Below are positions 61,590-64,000 of a stretch of DNA of 64,000 nucleotides, one piece after another. A model generated the notes under the pieces. The model saw only the letters and a list, made by a program, of their open reading frames with translations, was not told the origin of the DNA and made no database searches. This stretch comes from Mesorhizobium sp. dw_380 (lineage in GTDB: Bacteria > Pseudomonadota > Alphaproteobacteria > Rhizobiales > Rhizobiaceae), in the NCBI RefSeq assembly GCF_018588885.1, contig NZ_JAFFIW010000014.1, positions 62,001 through 126,000 on the forward strand, read 5' to 3'. Numbering within the stretch: the stretch's first letter is position 1; each line of letters opens with the position of its first letter. Both the position numbers and the translations under genes were made by a program.

Positions 61590-62828
61590 ATGCAGTTGAA
61601 CAAGAGGCAATTTCTCATGGGTTCGGCGGCCCTGGCGATGGCAGGGCATATCGGCGGCGCCCGTGCGGCGAGTGCCATCAGTTACTGGCACCATTTCACC
61701 AGTCAGTCTGAAATGACCAGCCTGCTCAAGATCATCGAATTGTTTCAGGCGGCGAATGCGGATGTGGCGGTGACGCAGGAGAACATCCCGAACTCGGAAT
61801 ACATGGCGAAGGTCTCTTCGGCGGTGCTGGCCGGTGGGCGTCCGGATACCGCCATGGTCATCGCCGAGCGCTTTGCCGATCTTACCGCGATGAACGGGTT
61901 GATCGATCTTACCGAGCGGGTGAGCAGCTGGAAGGGCAAAGCCAATTTCCCCGACAATCGCTGGACTGGGCTTTCCAGCAACGGTGCCATCTATGCGGTT
62001 CCCGCCTTCGCTTTCGTCGATTGGATGTACTACCGCGCCGACTATTTCGAGGAAGCCGGATTGGCGGGGCCACCCCGGAATTTCGACGAATTCCTGGGTG
62101 CTTGCCGCAAGCTCACCGATCCGTCGAAGGGCAGATATGCCTTCGGCATGCGCGCCGGGGCCGGCGGCTTCAAATATGTCATCGACGTCATGGAGGCGTT
62201 CGGCTCGCCGATCGTTAGGGATGGGCAGCCAGCCATCGACAGGGCCGCGGCGATCGAGGCGATAACGTTCTATTCCGATCTCTTCTTGAAGGAAAAGGTC
62301 GTGCCACCGAGCGCGCCGAACGACAGCTACCGCCAGATCATGGAGGGCTTCCGCACCGGGCAGACGGCAATGGTGTGGCATCATACCGGTTCGCTGAACG
62401 AAATCTCGGCAGCGATGAAGCAGGGCAAACAATTCTCGACCGCACCGATGCCGGCCGGTCCGAAGGCGCATGTCGCTCGCGTTGCCTATGCCGGCAACGG
62501 TATCATGAAGGAAGACAATATAGAGGCTGCCTGGAACTGGGTGAGTTTCTGGGGCCAGACCGATGCTGCCCTGACCTTGCTAGAAGGGACGGGCTATTTC
62601 CCGGCCTCGGCCGCTGCCCTGCAAGATCAGCGTATCACCGGCAATCCAATCTATAGCGCGGCGGTCGAAACGCTCGAGTTCGGGCGCTTGCCAAACAATT
62701 TCGTTGGCGCCGCGGGTTGGTCTGAGAATGTCGTCAATCCCGCTTTCCAATCGGTGCTCACGGGTCAGTCGACGCCGGAGCAGGCTGTGGACCGTATGGT
62801 CCAAGGCCTCGAAGCGGCCCTTCGCTGA
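61590..62828 (+). CDS. CUT1 ABC transporter solute-binding protein (second importer)
   Basis: The 412-residue protein starts MQLNKRQFLMGSAALAMAGH, with a KRQFLM segment resembling a Tat signal with Lys-Arg, and cleavage near GARAAS. The mature part begins with ISYWHHFTSQSEM and contains VDWMYYRADYFEEAGL, typical of family 1 sugar receptors. GGAGGAG lies upstream of the ATG. It is followed by two permease genes. The ligand is unknown. Confidence 0.9.
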   Translation: MQLNKRQFLMGSAALAMAGHIGGARAASAISYWHHFTSQSEMTSLLKIIELFQAANADVAVTQENIPNSEYMAKVSSAVLAGGRPDTAMVIAERFADLTAMNGLIDLTERVSSWKGKANFPDNRWTGLSSNGAIYAVPAFAFVDWMYYRADYFEEAGLAGPPRNFDEFLGACRKLTDPSKGRYAFGMRAGAGGFKYVIDVMEAFGSPIVRDGQPAIDRAAAIEAITFYSDLFLKEKVVPPSAPNDSYRQIMEGFRTGQTAMVWHHTGSLNEISAAMKQGKQFSTAPMPAGPKAHVARVAYAGNGIMKEDNIEAAWNWVSFWGQTDAALTLLEGTGYFPASAAALQDQRITGNPIYSAAVETLEFGRLPNNFVGAAGWSENVVNPAFQSVLTGQSTPEQAVDRMVQGLEAALR

Positions 62829-62905
62829 TACATCCCGGCACGGCCTGCTCCGACGTACAGCCATGCTCTGAACGCAACGGGACGGTGCTTTCGCATCGCG
62901 GATAC

Positions 62906-63838
62906 ATGACATCAAGCCCCAGCAAATATAGGCCTTTGTGGGTTCTCGGCGAACTGTCCGAGACCCGATATTGGATGTATTTGCTGCTCCTTCCCAGCCT
63001 CGTCATGATCCTTCTGGTGATCGCCTATCCGACGCTCTACGGCATGGCCATCAGTTTTCGCGAGATGCGTCTGACGCGTCCGGGGCTGGGTGGCTGGATC
63101 GGCTTCAAACACTATGCTGGAATGTGGTCCGACCCAGTCTTCTGGGTCGCCCTGAAGAATACAGTTGTGTGGGTCACTGCCGCCGTCGTGCTGGAACTGG
63201 CGCTCGGTCTTCTCGCCGCGACGGCCCTCAACAGGGATTTGCCGGGCACGAAGATCTTCGCCGTGCTCATCCTGCTTCCCTATTTCCTGCCCAACGTCGT
63301 GGCGGGTCATATGTGGGCCTTGCTGCTCGATCCGCGGCTTGGGGTCATCAACGATCTTCTTGTTCGCGTGGGTGTACTGCAGACCTACAAGGCATGGTTC
63401 GCGGATCCCAATACTGCCCTTGCAGCGACCATCCTCGTCGAGGCATGGCATGGCTTTCCATTCTTTGCCCTGTTGTTGCTGGCGGGCCTGAAGAGTATCC
63501 CTGAAGATCTCTACAGGGCAGCGGCCGTGGACGGCGCAGGCGTTTCGGCGCAGCTCAGGCTGATTACCTTGCCCATGCTCAAGACCGTGATGGCGGCGGC
63601 GGTGATCCTGCGCGTCATCGGTCTGGTCAATTCGCCCGATCTGCTCCTCATTCTCACCGGTGGCGGGCCGGGAGATGCCACGCAGGTTCTGTCCTTGTAC
63701 GCCTTCCAGACCGCCTACAAGGAATTCAATTTCGGTTACGCGTCCGCCCTGTCGGTGGTGATGTTCGTGATCCTGATGATTTTCGCGGTGGGCTACATCC
63801 GCCTCTCCAGGATTACCAAAGGAGGGGGCGATGATTGA
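62906..63838 (+). CDS. CUT1 ABC transporter permease (MalF-type, second importer)
   Basis: The 310-residue membrane protein has six helices and the EAA loop RAAAVDGAGVSAQLRLITLP, with LTGGGPGDATQVL nearby as in MalF-type subunits. The ATG at 62906 lies 77 nt after the receptor gene. It overlaps the next permease gene by 8 nt. Confidence 0.9.
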   Translation: MTSSPSKYRPLWVLGELSETRYWMYLLLLPSLVMILLVIAYPTLYGMAISFREMRLTRPGLGGWIGFKHYAGMWSDPVFWVALKNTVVWVTAAVVLELALGLLAATALNRDLPGTKIFAVLILLPYFLPNVVAGHMWALLLDPRLGVINDLLVRVGVLQTYKAWFADPNTALAATILVEAWHGFPFFALLLLAGLKSIPEDLYRAAAVDGAGVSAQLRLITLPMLKTVMAAAVILRVIGLVNSPDLLLILTGGGPGDATQVLSLYAFQTAYKEFNFGYASALSVVMFVILMIFAVGYIRLSRITKGGGDD

Positions 63839-64000
63839 AAGCAAGCGCCGTCGGCGGATGATCGCAAACATCGCCACCTACTTCGTCCTCGCGACCCTGT
63901 CGATATTCTGCATCGGTCCGATGATTTGGATGCTTCTGACATCGCTCAAATATGAGGCCGACATTGTCACCCAGACGATGCAGTACATACCGAGGCGAAT
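63831..64000 (+). CDS. CUT1 ABC transporter permease (MalG-type), cut by the right edge
   Basis: The ATG at 63831 overlaps the preceding stop by eight bases and has GGAGGGGG just upstream. The visible 56 residues start MIESKRRRRMIANIATYF and include a first membrane helix followed by CIGPMIWMLLTSLK, the usual MalG N-terminus. The 3' part lies outside the window. Confidence 0.82.
   Translation, partial: MIESKRRRRMIANIATYFVLATLSIFCIGPMIWMLLTSLKYEADIVTQTMQYIPRR

Noticed and set aside
1..64000. CRISPR arrays, insertion sequences, integrases or phage genes
   Set aside because: No regularly spaced repeats, transposase or integrase motifs were seen anywhere in the window.

Overview
The window is about 64 kb of GC-rich bacterial DNA with dense, often overlapping genes and an AT-poor third codon position. 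Gene content (an imp-type type VI secretion locus, LysR and GntR regulators, many ABC importers for aromatic and sugar-acid substrates, several enolase-superfamily dehydratases) suggests a soil or rhizosphere alphaproteobacterium of the Rhizobiales, Mesorhizobium-like. That assignment is inferred from gene style only. No tRNA, rRNA, CRISPR array or insertion sequence was recognised.

Region 1 (1-21,922) is a nearly complete type VI secretion system (T6SS). Reading on the minus strand from 18.8 kb leftwards: tssA, tssB, tssC, hcp (tssD), tssE, tssF, tssG, tagH (FHA), tssJ, tssK, tssL with a C-terminal OmpA-like domain, tssM and tagF. An effector module follows: a PAAR-like DUF4150 protein with a C-terminal Cys/His (HNH-like) domain, two small paralogous genes that are probable immunity genes, and a DUF2169 gene cut by the window edge. 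tssH (clpV) is divergent on the plus strand. No vgrG (tssI), ppkA or pppA is present; they may lie beyond the left edge.

Region 2 (21.9-26.4 kb) is a loosely packed patch: a secreted epoxide-hydrolase-like protein, a NodD-type LysR regulator, a second epoxide hydrolase, about 440 bp without a recognisable gene, and a short-chain dehydrogenase pseudogene with its middle deleted.

Region 3 (26.4-47.8 kb) is an aromatic catabolic cluster: a divergent LysR regulator followed by 21 co-directional, tightly spaced plus-strand genes. It encodes two intradiol hydroxyquinol-type dioxygenases, a PcpA/LinE-like extradiol hydroquinone dioxygenase with a partner esterase, one maleylacetate reductase, a TfdB-like one-component FAD hydroxylase, a two-component flavin monooxygenase with reductase (GraD/GraA-like), an SDR, a zinc alcohol dehydrogenase, an alpha/beta hydrolase, and two complete five-gene LIV-type ABC importers. 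The inferred flow is uptake of an aromatic compound, hydroxylation to hydroxyquinol, ring cleavage to maleylacetate and reduction to 3-oxoadipate.

Region 4 (47.8-64.0 kb) is devoted to sugar-acid-like substrates. A minus-strand operon (solute-binding protein, two CUT1 permeases, MalK-type ATPase, enolase-superfamily dehydratase, RraA-like protein) is divergent from a GntR regulator, which is followed by three more enolase-superfamily genes and a NIPSNAP gene. A fifth enolase-superfamily gene (minus) is divergent from a second GntR regulator and a second CUT1 importer that runs off the right edge. Near-identical palindromes in front of the second GntR gene and in front of its neighbouring importer look like a shared operator.
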